Positions 25,500-37,100 of a stretch of 64,000 nucleotides of DNA are shown here, one piece after another. The notes under the pieces were generated by a model, which was not told the DNA's origin, searched no databases, and saw only the letters and a list, made by a program, of their open reading frames with translations. Numbering within the stretch: the stretch's first letter is position 1; each line of letters opens with the position of its first letter. The stretch is from Megalobrama amblycephala. Its lineage: Eukaryota; Chordata; Actinopteri; Cypriniformes; Xenocyprididae. The translations under genes and the position numbers were made by a program. The stretch is taken from assembly GCF_018812025.1 (NCBI RefSeq), contig NC_063046.1, forward strand, positions 898,328 through 962,327. Direction: 5' to 3'.

Positions 25500-27534
25500 T
25501 TTGTATTTGTATGTATGACTCTGTGCATATATTAATATTACCTCAGCTTGCGGTGAACTTTGATTCATCACGTGTTTTTGGTGGTTGTCAGTGTGTTACA
25601 GGTGTACAAAACTGATATTAGCACTTCAGTAGGTTGGTGAATTAACATTAAATCAGTTGTATTATATTTTTTTACAGTAAAGTTCTGGCAACCAAAGCTA
25701 CTGTTTTTTTAACCATAAAATTTTCAGTTTAAAATTTCTACTTCAGCCTTACTACTTCTGAAATTTACTCATAATTTCTGAGTGAAACATATTTCGAAGT
25801 AAATCCTACACCTTTTTCTAGTGTGGCTTTAAACGTCCATTTATCTTTCAGTCCTAACATGCATTTTATATTTTGCATTGTGTGCTGTACGCATCCCATC
25901 AGGACAGAGAGCCATTTTTAAGTTTGTCTGAAGAGGTGGCGTAACACGCAATGCATAATTGATATCAAATGCATTTGTGCATGTGACTCAGAGGGACGTT
26001 TTGTTAATTACAGGTGGTGCGGCGCACGTGGGAATAAAAACAGATCACAGCGCATTAACGGTAACCATCAAGTGGGCAGAGCAAGTGACTAACTCTTCCT
26101 GTAATAACTAATTACAACTCTCCTCCTCCTCAGAAAGAGCGGGAGAGCTTCCTGTCCCATCATGTCCCGGGCGGTGAGCGTCTGGTGACCCTCGCCCTCT
26201 GTCCCGAGGCCCTGAGCACAGCGGAGCAGGTGGGACACGTGCGCTCGGCCCTGCGCCGCTGCAAGGAGCTGCTGGAGTGTCTGATCAGCCGAGAGGTGGA
26301 GGAGATGGGCCAAGAGCTGGAAGGCGAGTTCGAAAGCCTGCGGAAGACCGTGAAGGATCGCCTCGGGCATCTCGTCCACAGCACCGGAGCTCTGCTGGAG
26401 AACGGGGAAGGCGGCTGCCCGCCGTCTCCACAGATTCAGTGCGATGAGGTACACTTGTGCTCCAAAATGTGCAGTCCAATTCCTGGTCGGCTGAGTAGCT
26501 CAATTCTTCGAGCCCGGCTGACTGCAGTTTGTCTGTTTCGGAATTATTGATTTGCACTGCCGGCTAGTACTAATTATGTAATCAGATACCAAAAATTAAG
26601 TACTTTATTGATTACATGATTACTTATTATTCACACAGTAAATTATTCGTAATTTATTGATTTTTCCCTCTTTTACATTTCTTTTTACATTGACATGCAG
26701 GTAAACAAATACTATATATCTTTTTTAGTAAGTGCATTTTTATGATTTAATTTAGTCAAGTCAACTTTATTTCTGTAGTGCTTTAAATAATACAGATTGT
26801 TTCAAAGAAGCTTATAAACATATTAAAATATATAATGTTTAATGCATATTATTTACATAGTAATTTATTCATAATTTATTTATTTTCTTTCTTTTATATT
26901 TCTCTTTATATTGACATGCAGGTAAAAAAAATAATGATTTCTAAAATTCCAAGAACACTTATTTTCACAGTATTTAAGGCAAGACACATTGTTTTTTCAT
27001 GCACTGGTCAATTTAGAGATTTTGATCTAATTTGCTTCCAAAAGACTAGTGGAAAGAAAACATACAAAATACATATTAAAATGATTATTTTATTGCTCTT
27101 TATCTATTTGCATCTGTAGATTTCAATTACAGTACATCTCTTTAGAAGCCGTTTCCTCAAGATGAGTTTTTTTCTCCACTTCAGTAACACTTACATACAC
27201 CACAATTTAGAGTTTTATTCATATCTATATTCTGAAGGTTTTTACTGTGGGGTTTGTTCATATATCTTTCAACCTGATTTATAGAGCATTTTATTCCTAA
27301 AAACATGGCGAAAATGTGTTTTTTTTTTTCTGTCTGTTGACAGTATTTTCTGATTTATAGAATATAAAAAGAGAAATCCAAAATTCCTGCTGTAAAAACC
27401 TTTAACTCTAATGTGGCAACAAAATCAAACACAAATTTTAAACCTGGCTTCATCCAGTGTTCAGATTTATGTTCTGGAAATGTATGTGAATTATTGCGTA
27501 TTTATTTAATGTCTCATTTGCTTCTTTAAACAAA

Positions 27535-27602
<68 letters not shown>

Positions 27603-30170
27603 TCAAAATCTGCTAAGGGGCAATTCAATTGTGTAAAATTTATGACCTTTAATTGGAAAATGTAACAACATTTTGATAATCAAATGATGTGGATTTGAAA
27701 ACGTATGGGTCGTAAGGTAATAATTTTTTATTTCTTAGCTGGCAAGTATTCAGTGAAGTGATTGATGACCATGAGTGTGTTATGTCAATGTTTTTAATTC
27801 CAACCGGCAGCCAAGTTTTTGATGGACGTGATAAAAAGTGTAATGGTGTACTGTTTGATTTTGGGTAATTATATAAAACATGCTGGAGACTTTTTTGAAG
27901 TGCTTTTTGTGAAGGTCTTTAAGCTTATTTTATGGAATGAAGTTTATTTTGTGGCATAAATAAATTGCATGTGACTCAATGCATGTTTGGCTTGTCAAAA
28001 AATGATACATTCAGTTTTCGCAAATTTATTGACTTTTGAAATCTAGTTCATTTTTAACAGGAGAAGAGTGGTTTTGATACACTCAGTTGTTTTATTGTCT
28101 CTTAACACAAATCTTTAATTTAAACCTAGGAAAATTCACATCCTGTTGTAAACAATAGTAAAAAATTTGTTCCATTATTACCCCTCTGCAGATTTTATAT
28201 ATATATTTCCACCTGTAGTGTCTTACTTAATTCAAATTCAGTAAAACATATGAACTTATGTTCTTTTATCCATTGATAAAGCTGACTTTTGAGCTGTTAC
28301 ATGAGCAATATACAGCAATATACAACTTCTTTTAATCATCCAGATGGACACAGTTATTATCTGATGGTGATGATCTAAAAAAAAGAAGAAGAAAAAAGGC
28401 GAAATATCAGTCTACATAAGCTACGCTTGGTTTCTGCTTTAGAATCAGAAAGCTGCTGATATCTCGGCTGGATAATTCTCATTGTTCGCATTGGCATGAT
28501 GCTTGAAAGGAATGTTTCTGCCATCACGCCTGCCTGTTATAAATCTGCCGTCCTGTGCTTTATATCACGTGACACATTGTTTGGGTCTGCTGAAGTTGAT
28601 ATATAAGCGGCGATAAGCATTTGGACACACATCAAACCCTTCCCAAGCTGCACTGCTAAACCCTAAATCTCTTTTCCTGTAAGCAGTCGCCCCCCCCCCC
28701 CCCGAACAAGACCGCTGTTTGCCAAGTAGATTCAAAATACTGCCGTTCAAACTATTTAATGGGCTTTTCAAATACTATGGAGTTTAAATACAGAGTAAAT
28801 TAAATTAATAAATGTACAATGGCACTGTAAAAATAATGTTTCAAATAAAAAAAAAAAAAGTGATGCAAAAAGTAAAAGTTTATTAAAACTTTATAATTTT
28901 TTACATGTAACATAAAAAAAGGATGTGAAATGCATCTTAAAATGAAAAACCTCATGACTACATCTTGAAATAAAATAAAGCAGACAATATAAAAAAATCA
29001 CAAAATAATTGAAAACAATAAAATGTTGCAAACAAAAAATATAAGCCTAATAAAAAGTGATATGAATACATTAAATATATTTATTTATGAAATATGACAT
29101 GAAATATGCCGTCACCTGTCAAAGTCTCAAAGATCTACAGAATTGCTTTGTTTTTTATTAATGTTTTTATTGGGTCATTTATAGAAATCGAGGAAAATGG
29201 TTGGGTTACGTTTTTTTTGCATTTTATGATGTATTTCAGATGGTATTTCACATCCTTTTTATGTTACGAAAAAATCAATAAATATATTTCACGCCTATTT
29301 TATTTATGCTTAAATTTCATTGTGCTTTAATACATTTATTGCAACATTCCATGACACATTTACAATTTCTTTATTTTTTTAAATTTAGTCTGTTAAACTA
29401 ACACTCCATAAAATGCATTACTATCAAATTTGATCATTTAATCAGTGCTGTATTTCTTTGGTTCTTAAACAGTAAGGGGTTTTGAATCTCTGATTAGAGC
29501 GACTGCAATACATTTATGTTAAATCCAACTAAAAAGAATAGAATATAATGTACAATGATACAAATTTGAGTATGCTAGAAAAATACTTGAATATAACAAA
29601 ATGTAATGTAAGATTGGACAATTGAAATTGATTCAAGACATATTTCATGGCATATTTCATTAAATTATTTCATGCATGTTAAATTATTGCATCAGTTCGT
29701 TAGTAGTAATGTTGCATGTGTAATACAGTGCTGTTTGGTAAAGTAGCTTGTTACTGTAAAAGCTGCGCTATTTTCACAACAGCTGAAGTACGGTCACGCT
29801 ATACTGACAGATGTAGGTAAGTTAGTAGGGTGGCTACTTTTAGTTCCAGACCTCCAACATGGTCCAGCGGATCTCCTACATCAGGATGTGCGGCAGACGC
29901 ACACTTTCCTTCACAGATAATGACCTGAAGCGTATCAGAGTCACATAATGAATGCGTTCTTGAAATTAACTCTAGATGTTTCCTATGAACAGACGCTTGG
30001 CTCGTGATCAAAAAGCCACTTCACTTTGGATCTGAGTGTGTTGGCGTCAAGTGCTCGTCTCATCTATTTTTATGCCCTATAACGCCCCAAATCGACCACA
30101 AAGTGGGTTTGCAAATTTGTATTTTATCTAGAATCAGACTGCTGATGTCTTTATTTAACTCTGCTGTGTT

Positions 30171-30241
<71 letters not shown>

Positions 30242-30572
30242 GACAGTTGTGCAGTCTTGCAATTACACAAAGTCTTTTCAATCAGACGACAGAAGGACTG
30301 TAGGGGATTGTGTGCGATGTTGTTGATGATGTTTATCATTCAGAAATTCACGTTTCAAATATGGTACAGAGGCTCAGTTCATCTGTATGATGAAGTCTCT
30401 CTGCTGTCATTTGCAGGGTCAGGATGAAGTTGAAGGTTCTGGAAGTTTTGCTGCTAAACTCTGGACCTATCGAGTTCTGCTGGAGCTCATCCACTGGACA
30501 GATTCTGCCTCTCAGACGCTTCACGTATTCCACACTGAAACACAAGGCCAGCAGCAGCAGCAGCTCCTCTAG
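23074..30572 (+). CDS. cntf: CNTF/CT-1-type helical cytokine (three exons)
   Basis: Exons 23,074-23,187, 26,134-26,448 and 30,417-30,572 join in phase 0 with GT-AG introns and give 194 residues, close to human CNTF at about 200. The product has no signal peptide, as in CNTF and CT-1. Exon 1 encodes exactly 38 residues ending LLELY, the same length and splice point I recall for CNTF exon 1 (ending LTESY). Residues 60-130 form amphipathic helices (B and C). The last helix starts with FAAKLW (154-159) followed by VLLEL..WT; the FxxK pattern is the LIF-receptor contact shared by CNTF, CT-1 and LIF-type ligands. The expected role is ligand for gp130/LIFR-class receptors with JAK-STAT signalling. 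Unlike human CNTF there is an extra intron before helix D. A CT-1-like or CLCF1-like paralogue is the main alternative. Confidence 0.75.
23807..24658. mobile_element. Complete GCTGGGTT-family MITE, in CNTF-like intron 1
   Basis: The left end CACTCTACAAATGCTGGGTT mirrors the right end AACCAGTATTATTAGAGTG. The arms hold repeated inverted AACCCA/TGGGTT blocks. Its centre is interrupted by a second, unrelated palindromic MITE (24,094-24,486), so the 23.8-kb element is the older insertion. Confidence 0.8.
24094..24486. mobile_element. Nested palindromic MITE (CACTGCAAAAAATGCTGTTC)
   Basis: The whole element folds on itself: CACTGCAAAAAATGCTGTTC at the left, and its complement ending AACAGCATTTTTTGCAGTG at the right. 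Paired interior motifs include CAAGTAAAAATTATTTTCCT. It is inserted inside the larger MITE. Confidence 0.9.
25038..25377. repeat. 340-bp direct duplication, intron 1 copy
   Basis: It matches 26,444-26,783 with no gaps and two differences that I can see (CCCAGC/CCCGGC and AAAAAGTAAG/AAAAATTAAG). It begins with ATGAGGTACAC, the last exon-2 codon region plus the splice donor. Confidence 0.97.
25461..25494. repeat. (TG)n microsatellite
   Basis: A TG dinucleotide run in intron 1 of the CNTF-like gene. Confidence 0.95.
26134..26448 (+). CDS. cntf: CNTF-like gene, exon 2
   Basis: It has 105 codons, from CTCCTCAG|AAAGAG to GATGAG|GTACAC. It encodes the A-B loop and helices B and C. Its last five bases open a 340-bp block also present in intron 1 (25,038-25,377). 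Confidence 0.75.
26444..26783. repeat. 340-bp direct duplication, exon 2/intron 2 copy
   Basis: This copy starts five bases before the end of exon 2 and carries the functional donor GTACAC. A more diverged third copy of an inner piece (ending TTGACATGCAGGTAAA) lies at about 26,861-26,930. Confidence 0.97.
26935..30171. other. Rest of intron 2 of the CNTF-like gene
   Basis: This is AT-rich DNA with an (AT)n run at 27,541-27,599, a C15-16 run near 28,688-28,703 and A-rich tracts near 28,846-28,860. No gene was recognised. Confidence 0.5.
30172..30241. repeat. (CA)n microsatellite
   Basis: A CA dinucleotide run of about 70 bp near the end of intron 2. The apparent reading frames through it are simple-sequence artefacts. 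Confidence 0.98.
30417..30572 (+). CDS. cntf: CNTF-like gene, exon 3
   Basis: It has 51 codons plus TAG, after TCATTTGCAG. It encodes helix D with the FxxK motif and a Gln-rich tail (QGQQQQQLL) from a CAG run. The tail is unusual for the family and may be length-polymorphic. Confidence 0.75.
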   Translation, partial: GQDEVEGSGSFAAKLWTYRVLLELIHWTDSASQTLHVFHTETQGQQQQQLL

Positions 30573-33271
30573 ACAACATGAAGAGATCGTGGAGCGTTTT
30601 CCTGAACCAAACTCAATCAGTATGTTTAGTCCAGGACCACGTTTAGTGCAGGAAACGCTCCCAGGTTAAATAACTCGACACATGTCAAGACCGAAGACTT
30701 CTAGACCTCTGACAGTCTGAATGATGCTTGTACACTGATTTAATCAGGCCTTTAGTTTAGACTAAACTTAGTTTACGACTAAAATGGAACCAGTATGAAC
30801 AAAAGAATGTGTTATTTAGTTCAAGCAGTTACTAAAAAGTTGTAATGTATCTCTCAAGCATCTCGGTGTAAACAATGTATCAGACAAAAACCTCCTTCAA
30901 AAACACATTTGCTTGGGAAGATTGTTCTCAGAGGATATGTTTTGAATTAGCTTTATTTTTTACCCCAATGACCAATTGTTTGCCTTGTTTTATAAACCTC
31001 TCAAAAATGTAGATTAGGTTAAATTTATGCTTAAAACAGCAAACATCTTAAATTCACTGGAAAACAAGACAAAAGACAAGCTGTTTTCAGAGTCGGATGC
31101 AGATTCTGTGACTCTACGGTCTTGATATTGTGTGAAAGCGATAGTTCAGATCTATGACAGTGTGCCCCTTCAGATCTAATATGGTAGGACAATTAGGGCT
31201 GTTTTGTGAAATACATCACCTCTGGATCTCCAGGGCTTCAGACACACTTCAACATTAGTTACACACTTGTTAGCTGCAACCCAAATTGATTTTACCGTTG
31301 GTGTCAAAAGAAACAGACATTTGCGCATGGAGATCAGCAGGGGTCAGTACTGGGTCCTTCACTGTTCTGCCATCACTTACTCTCATTCAAAACCAATGCC
31401 ATGCTCCATTTCTGACAACACAAACGTGTAAACATGGACACAAAGCATCAATACGATTTCACTATTATTTCTAATGCTTTCCCACAGAAGTCAAAGTCAT
31501 GCAGGTTTGGAACGACATGAATGTGAGTAAATGATGGCAGGATTTTCTGATTGTAAAGATTGAGGTGCGCTCAAAAATATTTAGGCCTGAATTTAAGATT
31601 TCTGTGTTTGAATTCCATATAAAAATGCATTTCTAATGTGATTCATACTTGTCAGACAAACATTAATGAAACGGGTCAGATTCAACACAATAACTAGGTT
31701 TATGTATTTATCATCAGTTTGTTTTAATCTCATACATTTTAGCTGACTGAATATTGTTTGTTCCACAGCTAGACATATTTTAACCAATCATACTTTTGAA
31801 CTGAATACATTTTTACATAGAATAGATTTATGACCGGTTTCATTAATGACTGACAAATATGCATCACATTAAGTGTATTAGTTTATGTTAAAAATGTGTA
31901 TTCCAAATGCATGGCAATTTAATTCAAACACAAATTTAGAGCTAAATATTTTCTGGTTTACGTTTAGGAGGAAGTCCTGTGTGTTTGTAATGTCGTTTCA
32001 CCCACAAACAAACGAACAAAGTTTATGATTTGTCAGGTTAGATTAATAAGACAATAATGAAGAAATGAAGTGTTTATTGTTAAGTTTCCCCACATATATG
32101 ACAGCGATATGAAAATGACCTGAGACGCAAGAACATGTAGTGATGAAACGCTTTAATCCCCGCAGAAGGACGCGACTAACACTCATACTGTACTAACCGT
32201 TGATGTAGCCTTGACTTAGACTGTGAATTACTGTATGATGCAAGTCATATTTCATTGTGAACTAAATGAAAATCAAAGGCATTACTGAAAGTGAAAATAA
32301 TAGTATTATTTTTTAGTAAAAAAACACTATACTTACAACCAAAAATCTGAATGATTAATATATTAATTTCTTTATTTATTCTTTATTTTTACTGAGATGT
32401 TCTGTAAATGTAACACTGTGACGCACTTCTTTGCTATTAATACCAGCGCCGCTGCTGACAGCTAACCATGAAGTTATGAATGCTGTGAATCTGAGGTTAT
32501 GCACTGTTTGATCTGTGAGACTCGCACTAACTCACGCTTCACGCCAGAATGTTTGCCTGATGTTCGTTATATTATTGATCACAGTATAATGTATATGTCT
32601 GCATTAATCAATAAATTATGGGATGAAACTTGTGTAATTGAGTGTGTTATTATTCATGAGGGGCTGATGTGTGTGTAGATGGGTTTTAATTCCATAATGT
32701 TAAACATTAATACACAAGTTTTATAGTAAAAATAACAGTAATAATTGTATTAATACTAATAATATATTGTATAATATTTACTATTACTATTAAAATAATA
32801 ATTTATAATAAAAAATAAGTATACACATTATCAGTTTCCTAAATAAAATATTTTTACATAGATATTAATATTAACAGATGAATACTCTTATGTTTCACAA
32901 TAATTCTTGAAATTATATATATATATATATTTTAGTCAAAAAGAAACTGGATATTTTCATGTCTTCATTTAAAATGAAAACCAGAAATAATAAAACATAA
33001 AAAACAATAACAAAGTCACACTTTATATATAAATCTATACATTGAAAAATATAATTCATATAACAATAGTGTAAATACAAGTACCACCTCAGAATAACAC
33101 GTTTTTACATTTAAATACATGTAGTTCATTAGTATTAATCAATATATACAGTGAAATTTACTTATATTAACTATACTTCAATACTAGTTATATTCAATAT
33201 ACACAACATATACTTATGAATATTACATGGTAATGAACTCTCGCCTCTTTAAGACGAACTGCTTGTGTAAC
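30573..33271. other. 3' flank of the CNTF-like gene and intergenic spacer
   Basis: No strong poly(A) signal is obvious near the stop. Bases 31,470-31,545 are a fragment of the fold-back MITE family at 22,203-22,459. Bases 31,725-31,930 are a shortened copy of the repeat at 9,720-10,620. The rest is AT-rich and unrecognised. Confidence 0.45.
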
Positions 33272-33657
33272 CCCAGGTGAAAAAATACTATAGTAATTTA
33301 TAGTAAATATTATAGTGTTTTTGAACCATACTATAGTAAAGTACTTGAATTAATTTGTTGTGGTAATATAACAACTATAGTAATATAAACAAATTACTGT
33401 ACTAAGTTTTCTTTAATCTTTAGGATATATTATACTACAGTATACACTACAGTTTACTGTAGTAAAAACTAAAGTATACTACAATATTTGTTACAGTTGA
33501 TAAGTTCACTATAATTAATATTAAAGTATGCTGTAGCATTCATTAACAAAGTGTTGTAAATACTATACTATAGTAAATTGTTGTATACTGTATATATTAT
33601 AGTTCAAAAACACTATAGTATTTACTATAAATTACTATAGTATTTTTTTCACCTGGG
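33272..33657. mobile_element. Palindromic MITE rich in ACTATAGTA
   Basis: The ends are CCCAGGTGAAAAAATACTAT on the left and ATAGTATTTTTTTCACCTGGG on the right; the interior repeats TACTATAGTA and AGTATACTAC in both orientations. It is non-coding. Confidence 0.85.
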
Positions 33658-34018
33658 ACTTGCTTTATATAAAAGCATCTGCTGAATTAATAAATGTTAT
33701 TAAATGCATAGAAACATGAGCATTGCAATGTGAGAGTAATAATAATGTTTTTATAAATATGAACCATTTAGGAGCTTTAAGAGCTGAGGTCTAAAAATAC
33801 ATGCATTAGAAATTCCCATTACATTTTAGGATTCATTTTAATATATATTTTTTTTAATTTAATGCAATTATTCTTTAATGCTTGGTGATTTCTCTTTAAT
33901 TCCGTGTTTCCAATCATTTCTCCACGTGAAAAACACTAATGATGGCTATAATGTGTGGAATCAGTGGAATGATGTAGCTGCTGGAGCCCATCTCAGGGCC
34001 TGGCCAGCTCGGAGCTGC

Positions 34019-34030
34019 TGCGCATGCGCA
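34019..34030. promoter_or_regulatory. NRF1-type palindrome at the YR-like gene promoter
   Basis: TGCGCATGCGCA is a perfect match to the NRF1 consensus and sits 14 bases ahead of the chosen ATG, in a CpG-rich stretch (about 33,980-34,450) without a TATA box. This is typical of a housekeeping-type promoter. Confidence 0.6.
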
Positions 34031-34044
34031 CCGGAGCAGCGCTA

Positions 34045-34136
34045 ATGGCGGAGAGCGTGCGGTCGCCGTTCGATTACCGGGAGCCCCCGACCCTCGACAG
34101 CGACGGGGATGGCAGCAAGCCGCCGCCACCGCGCGG
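34045..34136 (+). CDS. YR-like gene, exon 1
   Basis: It begins [15 protein letters not shown] and ends CGCGG|GTCAGT at a phase-2 junction. The start was chosen because the upstream ATG at 34,024 lies within the NRF1 palindrome. Confidence 0.7.
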
Positions 34137-37100
34137 GTCAGTCTCTCTCTCCGGTGAAACGGATCGTGCCGTTTGTTTCGGGTGGAATGCTCGGATTCGC
34201 ATGCGTGCTAACGGTTAGCCGGTCCGGTTCTGTTGTCCTCGTGCACACGCCGTGATGAAAGAAAGCCCGTGGCCTGGCTCTTATCTCGTGCTGTGAGCTC
34301 GCGCGTATGTTTACATCGTTATTTTTCCGTAGCTCTTTACCGGGGCACGTAAACGTCCGAAGCGGCCGCGACTCGAACGATTAGCAAAACATCGCGCGAG
34401 TGCGCGAAACCTGTCAGCGCGTGCACGGACACTGCTGCTGAGCGCGCTCACGTGTGCAAGCGACCGTTACAACTGTTCACCATGGTAACCGTAGCGATAT
34501 TTTATACGACCGATAGCGATTATTTTTGTTTAATTGTGTGTGAAACGGATTTTAATGGCCTTATTTTAGTATTTCATACCTAACTAAATAACTACATAGT
34601 CAAACCGCTAACATAATATGCATTTTGATTATAATGATGATAATTTAAGTCAGAAAATTGTACATGTTTGTGTATTGTTATCATTTATGTCGCTAAATAG
34701 CCAAACAGTTCCAACAAAATATGTATTTTTAATATAATAATAGTGTTACCATTCGTATAGTGAGTAATATTAGTATTTATTAGTAAATATATATGCTAAT
34801 TTGCATACTGTATTATCATATCTGGCTCAAAGTTTAAGCATATTTTTTAAAACGCGTTCTTTAAGATGTATCCGGTGAAGCGTTTATTAAACTGTTATTG
34901 TGATCCAGTTCGCTTTTGTTTTTGTGTTTGTTTGCGTCTATAATTGAATAAATGAAGGATGTTGTTTCAGCACTGATAATAGTAGGGCTGGGTATCGACA
35001 CAATTTTCAGGATTCAATTCGATTACTATTCACATGCTTTCGATTCGATTACGATTTCGATTCAATATCGATTATTTTGGATGTAGTTTTTCAGTTGCAG
35101 TACATGGCAAATTTTCTAGAGGAAAAAAATGACTTATAAGGAAAAAATAACTAATGCTGTAAACTACACATGGGAGTCAGCTGGTACTACTATAATAATA
35201 TTGAAGGTTAAATTAACTTATTTATATACAAACACTTAAATTGCACTGAATGATGTTTTTATTATAAGTAAAGTTTAGAATTACATAATCATATTTCTAC
35301 TCCAATTCGTTTTTTTTTTTTAAATATAAACATTTAAATCGCGGCTGTCATAACTGATTTATTCAAACATGCATTAAAAATATTGAAGAACATTAAAAAT
35401 TATAATGAATATGTAACGGTGCATAGCTATATTTATCAGAATGTTGCTTTCTAGAGTTCACTTTTCTAGCTGACTAATGAGTTTATGGTCACTGAATATG
35501 TTTTTCTGAGGTAAATGTGTCGCTACGTGACATTGTTTACAATCTGTTTTATTGACGTCTTTCCGAGGTTGAAACACTGATTGAGCGATTACACGAGACA
35601 TGATACGGATTTCAGTAAGTTGTACTGTATATTTTAACATACCTTCAGATGTTCATGCATGTTTATTTCACTGTAACTGGTATTAAAGCGGAGGAGAGGA
35701 TGATCACATGCTTCTCTTTAACTGAGGCGCTAAAGCGATCTGTCACGCCACATTAAACAGCGCCAAAACGGTGTTTATTGTTTGAATCTCATAATAAGAT
35801 GGACGTCACATATCAAAAGTAACAAAGCACAAAGATTATTGTGATTTATTGGATGGGAGGCGCTACATATTCTGCTCATTCATCAACTGAAAACAGATTA
35901 ATCAATTCTTGAGATTTAAGAATCGATATCAGTGAGAATCGATTAAAATCAAGAAATCAATATTTTTTACCCAGCCCTAGATAATAGTGTGTATTATATA
36001 TTGTGTGTTTCGCAGGCGTGTGTGTGGCAGGAAGAGGAAGGGGACGCCGGTTAAAGTGTGTGAACGAGTCGCGTATGTGACGGAAGATGAAGAGGAGAGT
36101 CTGTCTGAACACAGTTACAGCCCAGGTACTGAAAAGAAAAGATTTATTGACATGTCAGGCATTACAGGGTTAATTTCTTCATGTTTTGTTTGTGATTGAC
36201 AGTTTTAACCCTTTGTTCTTGTGTAAGGAGACGAGCAGTATGCAGAGGGAGCTGAAGATCGGCTTCCCCCGCCGGGCAGCCCGTACTTCCTCACCGACCC
36301 GTCGCAGCTCTGGTACAGACGCTTTTATCATCAGGGGTTACAGTAATGTCAGGAATACTGTTTACTTCGTTACTTCATTATGCTACTAGAACAGAATGTT
36401 GATTATTCTCCTCATATTCTCCATTGTTGCAGCTCCTCTCTTCCCAGTCTGTCAGTAACGCTGTTTAGTTCCTGTCTCTATGAAGCCCCTCCTTCTGAAA
36501 AGCACAGTGTGCTCTGATTGGTCGGCTGGAGTAGTGTGTTGTGATTGGTGTTTGGGAAATGTCCTGCCCCTTACCATAACCGCCAGTTTCAACACACTAC
36601 TAACTAACTCAACCAGGCCCCGCCCCTTTATTCTGTGTGTGAATTATTTAAATGAGGAATATTGTGAAGAAAACTCAAGATGGAGGCGTTTCAGAGAATA
36701 TTCATCAGTGTGTGTGTGTCCTATAGTGTTCCTGAGCTCGGTGAAGATGGCGCGAGCGGCGTCCGCGGGCCTGTGCTCTTCCACCCGCCAGCCAACTGCA
36801 GGATTAGAGAGGTGCATTGTGGGAATCAGGTCCGGCTTGTCGTCATAGCGATTCGAGACATTGCCAAAGGCGAGGAGATCACAGTGGACTACAGCCTGAA
36901 CGACTGGGGAGAAAATGCCTTGGTAAGTCATCAACATGCATTTAAATAATATGAATTTATTAATTGTCCGAGCCATAAAACACATTTCGTCACAGCTGAC
37001 AATCACATGATTTTACACGGATTGTGGGAGCAAAACACAAACATTCTTGATTCGGACAGCAATAAAATCACTGACTGAATGTTAAAAATAGCTTACATCC

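Noticed and set aside
26835..27119. 94-codon frame in intron 2 of the cytokine gene
   Set aside because: AT-rich chance frame; no domain and overlaps repeat-derived sequence.
30004..30303. Frames through the CA repeat at 30.2 kb
   Set aside because: Simple-sequence artefact of the (CA)n run on both strands.
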